Shown here piece after piece: positions 51,004-59,296 of a stretch of DNA of 60,218 nucleotides. Below the pieces are notes generated by a model, which worked only from the letters and a program-made list of their open reading frames with translations, did not search any database and was not told the DNA's origin. Origin of the DNA: Bacteroidia bacterium (lineage in GTDB: Bacteria; Bacteroidota; Bacteroidia; Chitinophagales; Saprospiraceae). The stretch's first letter is position 1, and every line of letters starts with the position of its first letter. The position numbers and the translations under genes are program-made. The stretch is taken from NCBI GenBank assembly GCA_030429045.1, contig JAUIEA010000008.1:1-60218 (forward strand), given 5' to 3'.

Positions 51004-51804
51004 CTACTTGCATAAAGAACTGACACCCAGTATATAATGTTCGACAACACCGATGTCAACTGCTGTTTGATCGCCCAGGAAGCCCCGGACATCCTCATCC
51101 TTCAACAAAGTAGCCGCCTGTTGTGTGAGGGAACGGGCAACCGGCATCCATGACCAGTGCCATTTTTCTTCTTCATAGCCAAACGGTCGGTCTTCACCCT
51201 TCGGGCTGTAGGGTTGGCAAAATCCGAAAGAAGAGGCATGTTCAGCCAGCCAGGTGTAGATCTTCAGCCCTTCTCCCCGGGCGAACCAGTCATTCTCGAG
51301 ATGATTCAGATCGATATCCGTCCCCCAGTGATGGCGGCTGGTTCCCGGCATGGAACTGTATCGCAGTATGCGTTTGGCCCGAAGGACAGGATCCGGCTCG
51401 GCTTCGGTCAGATTGATGCCTCCTTCCACCAGCGTCTGTCCGGTCCATTTCTTTTCCCAGATCTGCTTCTGTCGATCAAAATTCCGTGTTGCGGAAATGA
51501 TGCGCAGGGTGACCCCGTCTTTCAGGGCTGCGGTATACATCTCTACAAAGGCAGCATAGGCATCTGCCCGGAGGCGAAGCCCGGATTGATTGGCATGCTC
51601 CGGCTGAATGGTCGTAAACGCAGGATGGACGAGGGGATCAAACTTGCCGGTGATATAGGCAATTGAAAAGCTGTCGGCCGAACTCATCACGCTCGATGCT
51701 TCGAGTGGGTGCTGACTTGATTCCTCAACAGAAGCAGGTGTTGAGGAAGTACAACCTGCGAGAAGAAACAGGACGGGGAGGATCAACATAGTGCAATTCT
51801 TCAT
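51004..51804 (-). CDS. VanY-like (M15B) D-Ala-D-Ala carboxypeptidase lipoprotein
   Basis: The 266-residue lipoprotein has lipobox LLAGC (Cys18). The M15B domain shows RIISATRNFDRQKQIWEKKW, MPGTSRHHWGTDIDLNHL (His and Asp zinc ligands, SxHxxGxxxD pattern) and EEKWHWSWMP (third His). It probably trims stem peptides of peptidoglycan from the periplasmic or outer face. I chose the ATG at 51804, where the signal peptide starts; a long in-frame upstream stretch is rich in Arg and has no signal. It ends about 240 bp before the sigma factor gene. Confidence 0.85.
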   Translation of the reverse strand: MKNCTMLILPVLFLLAGCTSSTPASVEESSQHPLEASSVMSSADSFSIAYITGKFDPLVHPAFTTIQPEHANQSGLRLRADAYAAFVEMYTAALKDGVTLRIISATRNFDRQKQIWEKKWTGQTLVEGGINLTEAEPDPVLRAKRILRYSSMPGTSRHHWGTDIDLNHLENDWFARGEGLKIYTWLAEHASSFGFCQPYSPKGEDRPFGYEEEKWHWSWMPVARSLTQQAATLLKDEDVRGFLGDQTAVDIGVVEHYILGVSSLCK

Positions 51805-51850
51805 ACCGGGTCTTATCCATCTGAAAGGTACGAAACGGCCGGAGTACTCT

Positions 51851-54064
51851 TCAGACTTCAGTCGGGAATAGCCACCGCTGGAGTATGGGCAACAACCTGC
51901 TCCGGGCGGTTTCATCCAACTGGATCGTCTCTGCCTCTGGCACGCGACTGGTATTCTCCCTCTGTTTGAGCAGGAGCGCGATCTGCCGCTTTGATCCCGC
52001 ACTGTATCCTGCGAAGGTTCGACGAAGGATGGGCAGCACCGATAGAAAAGCTTCCTCCGGAATGGTGTTGACCCAGGCATCGATCGTATGCCATAGATCC
52101 GGTTGATGCAGTAACAATGCTTCCGCACCCGTCAGCAGTCCACTGCACCAGGAGGAGGCTCGTTGCATATCGTCTTCCCGCTCCAGCTGTTCACGCAAAT
52201 GCCGCACAAACTGTTCAGAAGTCCAATACCCTTCTTCCAGGAGGAATCGGGACAGGGCACCACTCAGGTAAGGATGAGTCGTATCTGATTCTGCAGCTTC
52301 GACCAGGATCTGGAGGAATTCCGGAATGTCTGCCTCTTCCTTCAGCAACCGAATATCCGTCATCAGTTGCCGGATACGGCCGGGCATTTCCACGGCCTGC
52401 TCATCACTCAACCCGATAAAGAACGTCGCCAATCCCACTCGGATACGGACCTTCAGTCGATCGATCAGGGTGAGTAGTTCAGCTGACTCATCTGGCTTTT
52501 GCTCCCCGTATTGAATGACATATACTAAAGGAGTCAGGGTTTTCATCAGGTCGAGGATGTCGCTATTTTCCGCCACTCGCACCATCAGGATCTGCGCCAA
52601 TCTGGCAGAAGTATGGGGTAGTTCGGCAGAAAGACAATCCCTCAACCATTCAGAGATCGGTGCCATATCCCGTGTCTCTTTCGCTCGATGAAGTGTAAAT
52701 CGATGTGCGGCCTCGTGAATGGTCAGCCCCCACAGCCCGGCTTCCAGCAAGCGCATGCCGAACAGCTTTTTCCATTGCAAGGTCCATCGCTCCCGAAAGC
52801 TGCCTTTTGTCCGTTCTCCTGCAGCACGACGTGTTCCCCAGGGCATATCCAGCAGGAGGAGTCGATGCAACAGGATGCTGGCACTCCGATTGGTTTTCTT
52901 CCGGAGATCCAGATCCAGGAGGACCTTGTCCGGTGTCTCCAGGGCACGCTTTAACCTGGCTGTTCGGACAGCGGCCTGAAAATCTGCCTGAAGAGGGGTA
53001 AGCGGGATGGTATCCGGGACCTTGCCCATGCGATCGCCGATCAGGTTTTTCTCCCGGATCACCTCCAGCCAGCTCACTTCTCCATGGGCCATGGTGGCCA
53101 GGGCCGCCTCTTCCAACTCCCTGAATCCGGGTTGATGCATCTGCCGGAGGGTCGCCAGGGCTTCAGCCATTTCCACGGAGGCCGGCACAGAAGCCGGGGG
53201 AACCCCCAGGCCCTTGCTGCGAAGCAATTGTGCGGTGCGGGTCATCCAGTGGATGGTGGTACCGTCCCGGTGTTCAAAGAGCAGATCGTACCAGGCAGGA
53301 CTGAGGACCCCCGCTCCATACCCGCTTCTGGTGGCCAGATTGTGATAGGTCCAGGGCACCCAGGTGGCAGATGTTTGAAGGGGATCCAGCCCCTGCAACA
53401 GGGCCTGGTCCATGGTGGCCTCATGCTGCTGGAGATCTAGCCCGGGGACATGATAGGCGCCACATACCACGGCTATTCGTTGATAGCCCCGGCTCTGATA
53501 TTCACGCATGGTTCGCCTCATCCAGGCTTCGCGCAATTGCAATTCCTGATCCCCCGAATCATCAAGTGCGGTTCTCACATCCGTCATCAGCTGACCGATG
53601 GCAGGAAACAGGTCCTCGTCTCCATGGACCTGTTCGAAATAGTATTCCCACCACCGTTCTGTATCCGAATATCCCATCTGGGTCGCCACTGTGGCAAAAG
53701 GGTCATTCCGCTCTTCACGGGAGGTCGATCCAGTTAGCTGGTGTTGCATGCCCCAGGGCAGGTCCATGGCAATGACCGGGACCTTTCTGGATGCAGCATA
53801 ACGAGCGGCCAGCCATTCGGGAGAAAAACGGGCAAAGGGCAGGTGGGCCGCAATGCCCGGTTGTTGTGGGGCATAGATCAACAGGGCCAGCGGTGGGATC
53901 AGACCCGGATCTCCAATCAGGTCAAGGGCCATCTGTCCATCTGCAGGACATTCGACCAACAGGCAGTCAGGCTTCCAGCGAAGGAGTGCCTCCAGCAATC
54001 GCCGGGCCGATCCGGGGCCATGATGCCGGATCCCAAAGAGTCGAATTTCGCTGGTGGTGTTCAT
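51851..54064 (-). CDS. DUF5682 family protein
   Basis: The 737-residue soluble protein begins EIRLFGIRHHGPGSARRLL (GIRHHG at 11-16) and continues with LLVECPADG (Glu38) and, near 195-209, RIAVVCGAYHVPGLDL (GxxH, His205). This G-x-x-H ... E ... G-x-x-H arrangement recalls the TIKI/TraB/EreA hydrolase group, so the N-terminal 250 residues may be a metal-dependent enzyme; this is an inference. The rest is mostly helical. Such proteins usually sit next to a MoxR ATPase, as here (54517-55629), and often near VWA and SWIM zinc-finger genes, which are missing from this window. Confidence 0.82.
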   Translation of the reverse strand: MNTTSEIRLFGIRHHGPGSARRLLEALLRWKPDCLLVECPADGQMALDLIGDPGLIPPLALLIYAPQQPGIAAHLPFARFSPEWLAARYAASRKVPVIAMDLPWGMQHQLTGSTSREERNDPFATVATQMGYSDTERWWEYYFEQVHGDEDLFPAIGQLMTDVRTALDDSGDQELQLREAWMRRTMREYQSRGYQRIAVVCGAYHVPGLDLQQHEATMDQALLQGLDPLQTSATWVPWTYHNLATRSGYGAGVLSPAWYDLLFEHRDGTTIHWMTRTAQLLRSKGLGVPPASVPASVEMAEALATLRQMHQPGFRELEEAALATMAHGEVSWLEVIREKNLIGDRMGKVPDTIPLTPLQADFQAAVRTARLKRALETPDKVLLDLDLRKKTNRSASILLHRLLLLDMPWGTRRAAGERTKGSFRERWTLQWKKLFGMRLLEAGLWGLTIHEAAHRFTLHRAKETRDMAPISEWLRDCLSAELPHTSARLAQILMVRVAENSDILDLMKTLTPLVYVIQYGEQKPDESAELLTLIDRLKVRIRVGLATFFIGLSDEQAVEMPGRIRQLMTDIRLLKEEADIPEFLQILVEAAESDTTHPYLSGALSRFLLEEGYWTSEQFVRHLREQLEREDDMQRASSWCSGLLTGAEALLLHQPDLWHTIDAWVNTIPEEAFLSVLPILRRTFAGYSAGSKRQIALLLKQRENTSRVPEAETIQLDETARSRLLPILQRWLFPTEV

Positions 54065-54132
54065 CTGGGTAAAGCGAAGATGGGTGAATTGCTGTTAATT
54101 CTGGATCTGAAATACCACGGTCAGGGGATGAA

Positions 54133-54513
54133 ATGTTTTTTATGAAAAGTGAAAAAATGCCCTCTCTGTTGAAATGGTTGTTCCTGGCCATACCCCTCGC
54201 CTTTTTGATTCTGATCCTCCGGCCAGTTCCTCCACTGACGGAATCCAATGCCCGATCGGTTTCGGGAAAGGTCATCCAGATCATGGAGACGGGCCAGAAA
54301 GACATCAGCATTTACCTGGAAGGGAATGCACATCATTTCTATATCAACAGGGGACTGGAACAGGGATTGTCGCTGGAAGGCCTGCGCCGGGATCTCGTGG
54401 GCAGGGAGGTCACCCTGGTCTATCCATGGCATTGGACCCCACTCGATCCTCAGAATAAGGGTCATCATGTCAGTCAGGTCATCCTGGATGAGCAGCTGGT
54501 CTTTTCTGAATAG
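54133..54513 (+). CDS. Small membrane-anchored protein between the DUF5682 and MoxR genes
   Basis: The 126-residue protein has one N-terminal helix (LLKWLFLAIPLAFLILILRPV, about 12-32) and an extracytoplasmic beta-rich body (VSGKVIQIMETGQKDISIYLEGN, HFYINRGLEQGL, REVTLVYPWHWTP). Three in-frame ATGs (54133, 54142, 54157) make the start uncertain. It is on the opposite strand from both neighbours and ends three bases from the MoxR stop. I do not recognise a domain and cannot say whether it works with its neighbours. Confidence 0.7.
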   Translation: MFFMKSEKMPSLLKWLFLAIPLAFLILILRPVPPLTESNARSVSGKVIQIMETGQKDISIYLEGNAHHFYINRGLEQGLSLEGLRRDLVGREVTLVYPWHWTPLDPQNKGHHVSQVILDEQLVFSE

Positions 54514-54516
54514 CGA

Positions 54517-55629
54517 TCAGGACTCCAGCCGGCAAGCATCATAGAGGTCGGCCCAGTCTTTTCGACCCTTCATAATGGTATCCCGGTATTCCAGCCAGAC
54601 TTCGGTATCGGCCGTGGGATCCTTGATCACTGCCTGCCGGATGCCAGGTGCCAGATCCTGTGCCGTCAGGGTGCCATCCCCGAAATAGAGCGACATGGCC
54701 AGACCCTGATTGATCACCGAAATGGCTTCCGCCGCGCTGAGGGTGGCGCTGGGCCGTTTCAGTTTTTCCTGTTGATCCTCTGTCCGTCCCTGCCTCAATT
54801 CCCGAAAGAGGGTGACCAGACGCTCGATCTCCTTGACTGGCAGGGGGATTTCATTCTTCATGGTATGCAGAAAATCAGCGCGAACCCGATCCTGGACGAT
54901 CTGGACCTCCTCTTTCAAGGATGCCGGCATGGGCATGACCACTGTGTTGAACCGGCGACGCAAGGCTGAGCTCAGGTCATTGATCCCCCGGTCCCGGTCA
55001 TTTGCCGTGGCGATCAGATTGAAACCGGGCAAGGCCTGAACCCGGGTGTTCAGTTCGGGAACAGGCAGGATCTTTTCAGACAGAATAGTGATCAGGCTGT
55101 CTTGTACATCAGAAGGGATTCGGGTCAGTTCTTCCACCCGAATGATGGCACCCTGCTCCATGGCGCGGTAGACCGGGCTGGGGACCAGGGCATCCTGGAC
55201 CGGTCCATCCTGGAGCAGGCGGGCATAATTCCAGGAATAGCGGAGCGATTCTTCAGCCAGACCGGATGTACCCTGGATCAGCCGGGTCGAATCTCCGCTG
55301 ATGGCAGCGGCGAGATGTTCGGCTACCCAGGTTTTAGCTGTGCCCGGAACGCCGAGAAGCAGGAGGGCCCGATCCGTGAGCAGGGTGGCAATGGCCGCTT
55401 CGATGATCCGGGGATGACCGATGTATTTTGTACTGATCTTGGTCCCGTCAGCGAGGGTGCCACCCATCAGATAGGTGCGCACTGCACCGGGAGACAACCG
55501 CCATTGTGGTGGGCGATAGCCTTTGTCATGGGTGGTCAGCGCCTCCAGTTCATGCCGATAGACATCTTCTGCGGGTGGGCGAAGGACCCGGGTAATCGAG
55601 GGATCGGGAGCAGCTTTCTTTTTGGCCAT
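54517..55629 (-). CDS. MoxR-family AAA+ ATPase
   Basis: The 370-residue AAA+ ATPase has Walker A GVPGTAKT (about 94-101), a Walker B-like IIRVEELTRIP with Glu-Glu in place of the usual Asp-Glu, sensor 1 NLIATANDRD, and an arginine-finger-type SSALRRRFNTVV. The C-terminal lid carries LSAAEAISVINQGLAMSLYFGD. MoxR proteins remodel partner complexes, usually with a VWA protein. It is on the same strand as DUF5682 (51851-54064), separated by the opposite-strand small gene, so the two might share a transcript. Confidence 0.88.
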   Translation of the reverse strand: MAKKKAAPDPSITRVLRPPAEDVYRHELEALTTHDKGYRPPQWRLSPGAVRTYLMGGTLADGTKISTKYIGHPRIIEAAIATLLTDRALLLLGVPGTAKTWVAEHLAAAISGDSTRLIQGTSGLAEESLRYSWNYARLLQDGPVQDALVPSPVYRAMEQGAIIRVEELTRIPSDVQDSLITILSEKILPVPELNTRVQALPGFNLIATANDRDRGINDLSSALRRRFNTVVMPMPASLKEEVQIVQDRVRADFLHTMKNEIPLPVKEIERLVTLFRELRQGRTEDQQEKLKRPSATLSAAEAISVINQGLAMSLYFGDGTLTAQDLAPGIRQAVIKDPTADTEVWLEYRDTIMKGRKDWADLYDACRLES

Positions 55630-55763
55630 GGCTGCAATTTACGGCAACTGCCCGGGTGAGGGAGCAATCATTTTCACATGATCGGTTCTCTATAAAGGCT
55701 GGAACCATTTACCCTCTTACACCATTATATATATAGACCCGAAACCGACACCAAAGATCGATC

Positions 55764-55797
55764 ACCCGCGCCGAGCAATCGGATGCGGGTTTTTTTG
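55764..55797 (+). terminator. Orphan rho-independent terminator
   Basis: ACCCGC pairs with GCGGGT around an inner CCGAGCAATCGG hairpin, followed by TTTTTTTGTTTT on the plus strand. No plus-strand gene ends just upstream; the nearest ends at 54513 across the MoxR gene. It could close a small RNA or act as an attenuator for the following gene. Confidence 0.7.
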
Positions 55798-55866
55798 TTT
55801 TCGGATCACAGGAAAACCATTCACTGATTTTCTGGTTTGTGTCTATGATCGATTGATAGGCCTGTT

Positions 55867-58800
55867 ATGATCCGATTTTTACAAGACCAGATCACTTTTG
55901 TGAAGAGCACACATTCCTTGCTCGTCCAATTCATTTTGCTAGGCATTCTGATCACTCAGGTACATGCACTACCCGGGCAGACCTATTATGTTGGTGGCGC
56001 AGATGGGTTATGGGAGATTACGATCACCAATGGAAATTGTTCGGCTGATTTTATTGGTCCATTTACGGATGTGGCCACAGGGAATAACGTCTTTTCCGGA
56101 GATATCGCTATTTGCCCGGATGGCAGCCTGTACATCACCGATAACAGCAGTATTTGGGAAGTGGATCCGGGAACAGGTGATTGCACACTTGCCGTCTTTT
56201 CGCCTACTTATCTGGGCATTGTCGCATTGGGTTGTGAAGGGAATGGGATTCTTTACGGTGCAGCATTCAATCTGGGAGCCGGACCGATCCTCTACCAGAT
56301 TGATGTGAATGCCGGAACCATTACAAACGTCGGTGTTTTACCCTTTAATCCTTCCGGGGATTTGCATTTGTATGGTGGGTCATGGTATATGTCCAGCAAT
56401 GAAGGCCTGATCCAGTTAGATGTTCAAAACCCGGGTGCGAGCAGCCTGTTGATTCCCGGCATATCCTTTGTCGGAATGACTGCATATGCAGGTGAATGCA
56501 ATTCTTTGCTGGGAGGTGACGGAGATAACCTGTTTGTCATAGATCTGGACGAAGAATCAGTTTCTGCACTCTGTGTGGTTCCCGGTGTTCAGATTGGCGG
56601 GTTGACTACACAGGCAGAATTTGATCCGATTGCTTCTTGTGAAATTTATCTTGACCTCGATGAGGATGACAGTTCCGGAGCTCCGGAAGCGGATTATGAC
56701 AGCGAGCCATATTCCTGTCTGACCCCGGAAGGCCTGCCGATTGCAGATGAAGACCTGGACCTGGAAACAGCTGGTACAGATATTGACTTCATGACCATTC
56801 ACCTGGTTGGGGGCAACGCCAATGGGGCGGATGAATTTCTGGAATTACTGACAGCTAACAACATCACCATTGCCGGGTCGGGAACTGACCAGATAACGCT
56901 TACCAATGCTGGTGGTGCTACAGTTGCCGATTTTCGAGCGGCGGTATTGGCGATTCGCTATATGAATACGGGTGTTCCGCTGCAGGCTGGCGACCGGACC
57001 ATCGAGGTACAATTCACACTGGTAAATGGCGATGAATCCAACATCGGGGTGGCGACAATCCCGGTAGAGGTCTATCCGGATCTGGATGTGGACCTGGGAG
57101 AAGATGTGATCCTGTGTCAGGGAGATGTGACACTACTGGACGCCGGGATCCCCAATGCAGAATATCAGTGGTCGACCAACGAAACGACGGAGCAGATCGC
57201 GGTCGTCAGTGCAGGTCTGTATGCGGTGACGGTCACGGATGAACTGAGCTGTCCCGGATCTGATACGGTAGAGGTATTTGTCCTGCCGAATGTAGAGATC
57301 CAATTGCTGGGAGACACAGTCTGCCAGGACGAGGAAGCGGTGATCAGCTTTATCAGTGACGCAGGCGAACCACTCGATCTGATCATCGAATCCACACCTG
57401 GCGGGCAGACGCTGGTATGGAACGGGGTGACCAGTGGTTATAGTGAGAGTGTCCTGTTCGGTGAGTCCCAGGTCATCCAGATCACGAGCTACAGTCTGAC
57501 AGGGAATGGAGAGGCCTGTTGGATCAACCTGGAGTTGACCAATCAAGTGAAGGTCAACCTGCTGGATACCACCTATCAGGAAGTGCGTCTGTGTCACGGC
57601 GAAACCTATGAAGTGGGCGGCGGCTTTCAGACAGAGGCCGGGATGTACGAAGATGTCTATCTGAACAGCGAAGGATGTGACAGCCTGGTGATCACCGACC
57701 TGGCATTCTGGCCGTTGGATAGCACCATTCTCCAGTTGACGTCCTGCGATCCGAATCAAGTGGGTCAGGATGAAACCTTTTTTACCAATACCAATGGTTG
57801 CGACAGCCTGGTGGTGACCATTACCAGCTACAGTGCTGCGGATACGACCTTGCTTAAGCAGACCACATGTGACCCTGCCCAGGCGGGTACGACGTCGGAC
57901 CTGCAGACCAACCAGTCGGGATGCGACAGCCTGATCATCACTACAACTATCTATCAGGCCTCGGATACGACCTTGCTTGAGCAGACTACATGCGATCCGG
58001 CACAGTCGGGTACGACGTCGGACCTGCAGACCAACCAGTCGGGATGCGACAGCCTGATCATTACCACAACTATCTATCAGGCCTCGGATACGACATTACT
58101 TCTGCAAACCACATGCGATCCGGCCCAGGCAGGCACGACGACGGACCTGCAGACCAACCAGTCGGGATGCGACAGCCTGATCATTACCACAACTATCTAT
58201 CAGGCCTCGGATACGACATTACTTCTGCAAACCACATGCGATCCGGCCCAGGCAGGCACGACGACGGACCTGCTGACCAGCCAGTCCGGATGCGACAGCC
58301 TGGTGATCACGATGACCACTTTATTGCCATCTACCAGAGACACCCTTGTCGAGATCACCTGCCAGGTACAGGATACGGGTCTAGCGGTGATCAATCTGAC
58401 CAACCAGTCCGGTTGTGACAGTGTGATCGTTCGCATTACGGAGTGGTCGGGAACTGATAGTTGTGATCTGCAGATCGGAGTGACCATTTTTCAGCCAGCA
58501 TGTGCGGGTGATCCGGGAGAGATCCAATTACAAGGAGAGGCCGGCATCTACCCTGTCGACGTGACATGGGGACTTCTGGACGGTGTCAAACAGACGACCA
58601 ACTGGGACACTGCAACCACACCATTAACCCTGGGAGGACTATTGACTGGCACCTACACTTTTTTGGCCATGGATGCCAATGGCCAGGTGTGGCAGGATAC
58701 CATAACCATTACATCAGGAGAGCCTTTTTCCGTTGACCTGGGCCCTGATCTGCAGGTGGCCACCGGCACAACTGTTAACCTGAATGCGATCATCAATCCG

Positions 58801-59259
58801 ATCACCTCCACGCTGGAAAGCATTATATGGGAGCCCAATCTGTGTGCATTTTGTCTGGATCCAACGGTGACCGTGGACGAGGAGATCACCATCCGGGTGA
58901 CGGTGCGTACGGATGGTGGATGCGAGGATACAAACCAGGTTACCATCCGGGTGGAAGAAGGATCACGACCTCAGGTATTTATCCCCAGTGTCTTCAGCCC
59001 GAACAATGATGGGATCAATGATCTGTTTGCGCCTCAGGGTGATGCGTCCATACGAGTGGAGGAGTTTGGTATTTATGGCCGATGGGGGGAGCGGATCTAT
59101 CGGGGTGGCGCATTCCAGCTGGGAGACCCCAACCGAGGGTGGGATGGCTCTGTGCGCGAAGATCCCGCACATGTGGATGTGTATGTGTATGTGGTGACTT
59201 TACGATGGCCGGATGGCACGACCCGATTGTACAAGGGCGATGTTCAGATTGTCCGCTAA
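55867..59259 (+). CDS. Giant T9SS-secreted protein with Cys-rich tandem repeats (type B sorting domain)
   Basis: The 1130-residue secreted protein has a signal peptide (hydrophobic stretch about 18-36) and a beta-propeller-like N-terminal region with repeated GDIAICPDGSLYITD-type strands up to about 255. Next comes a block with LDLDEDDSSGAPEADYDSEP and AAVLAIRYMNTG, then Ig-like segments, then about seven CDSLxIT repeats (57580-58450), four of which (57841-58312) are nearly identical 41-residue units. The C-terminal gliding-motility-type domain (FIPSVFSPNNDGINDLFAPQGD, FGIYGRWGERIYRGG, GWDGSVRED, VYVYVVTLRWPDG) marks type B T9SS sorting to the cell surface. It probably acts as an adhesin or surface filament. 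Confidence 0.9.
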   Translation: MIRFLQDQITFVKSTHSLLVQFILLGILITQVHALPGQTYYVGGADGLWEITITNGNCSADFIGPFTDVATGNNVFSGDIAICPDGSLYITDNSSIWEVDPGTGDCTLAVFSPTYLGIVALGCEGNGILYGAAFNLGAGPILYQIDVNAGTITNVGVLPFNPSGDLHLYGGSWYMSSNEGLIQLDVQNPGASSLLIPGISFVGMTAYAGECNSLLGGDGDNLFVIDLDEESVSALCVVPGVQIGGLTTQAEFDPIASCEIYLDLDEDDSSGAPEADYDSEPYSCLTPEGLPIADEDLDLETAGTDIDFMTIHLVGGNANGADEFLELLTANNITIAGSGTDQITLTNAGGATVADFRAAVLAIRYMNTGVPLQAGDRTIEVQFTLVNGDESNIGVATIPVEVYPDLDVDLGEDVILCQGDVTLLDAGIPNAEYQWSTNETTEQIAVVSAGLYAVTVTDELSCPGSDTVEVFVLPNVEIQLLGDTVCQDEEAVISFISDAGEPLDLIIESTPGGQTLVWNGVTSGYSESVLFGESQVIQITSYSLTGNGEACWINLELTNQVKVNLLDTTYQEVRLCHGETYEVGGGFQTEAGMYEDVYLNSEGCDSLVITDLAFWPLDSTILQLTSCDPNQVGQDETFFTNTNGCDSLVVTITSYSAADTTLLKQTTCDPAQAGTTSDLQTNQSGCDSLIITTTIYQASDTTLLEQTTCDPAQSGTTSDLQTNQSGCDSLIITTTIYQASDTTLLLQTTCDPAQAGTTTDLQTNQSGCDSLIITTTIYQASDTTLLLQTTCDPAQAGTTTDLLTSQSGCDSLVITMTTLLPSTRDTLVEITCQVQDTGLAVINLTNQSGCDSVIVRITEWSGTDSCDLQIGVTIFQPACAGDPGEIQLQGEAGIYPVDVTWGLLDGVKQTTNWDTATTPLTLGGLLTGTYTFLAMDANGQVWQDTITITSGEPFSVDLGPDLQVATGTTVNLNAIINPITSTLESIIWEPNLCAFCLDPTVTVDEEITIRVTVRTDGGCEDTNQVTIRVEEGSRPQVFIPSVFSPNNDGINDLFAPQGDASIRVEEFGIYGRWGERIYRGGAFQLGDPNRGWDGSVREDPAHVDVYVYVVTLRWPDGTTRLYKGDVQIVR
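56649..56758 (+). repeat. 110-bp block identical to the window end (copy 1)
   Basis: This block inside the first giant gene is identical, base for base, to 60109-60218. It encodes LDLDEDDSSGAPEADYDSEP and the following PYSCLTPEGLPIADEDL segment. Confidence 0.95.
57841..58312 (+). repeat. 123-bp in-frame tandem repeat, four units
   Basis: Units start at 57841, 57964, 58087 and 58210, each 123 bp (41 codons). A 132-bp stretch at 58019-58150 is identical to 58142-58273. The encoded unit reads DTTLLxQTTCDPAQxGTTxD and LQTNQSGCDSLIITTTIYQAS, with two Cys. Confidence 0.95.
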
Positions 59260-59296
59260 TTCATAAGAGATAACGAATCAGGAGGGAAAGCAGGCC

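Noticed and set aside
51805-52128. A 108-residue N-terminal extension of the VanY-like gene
   Set aside because: It overlaps the DUF5682 gene, is Arg-rich, and would bury the lipoprotein signal peptide.
57841-58312. Regular repeats that might be read as a CRISPR array
   Set aside because: The 123-bp units are in-frame coding repeats with no unique spacers and no cas genes nearby.
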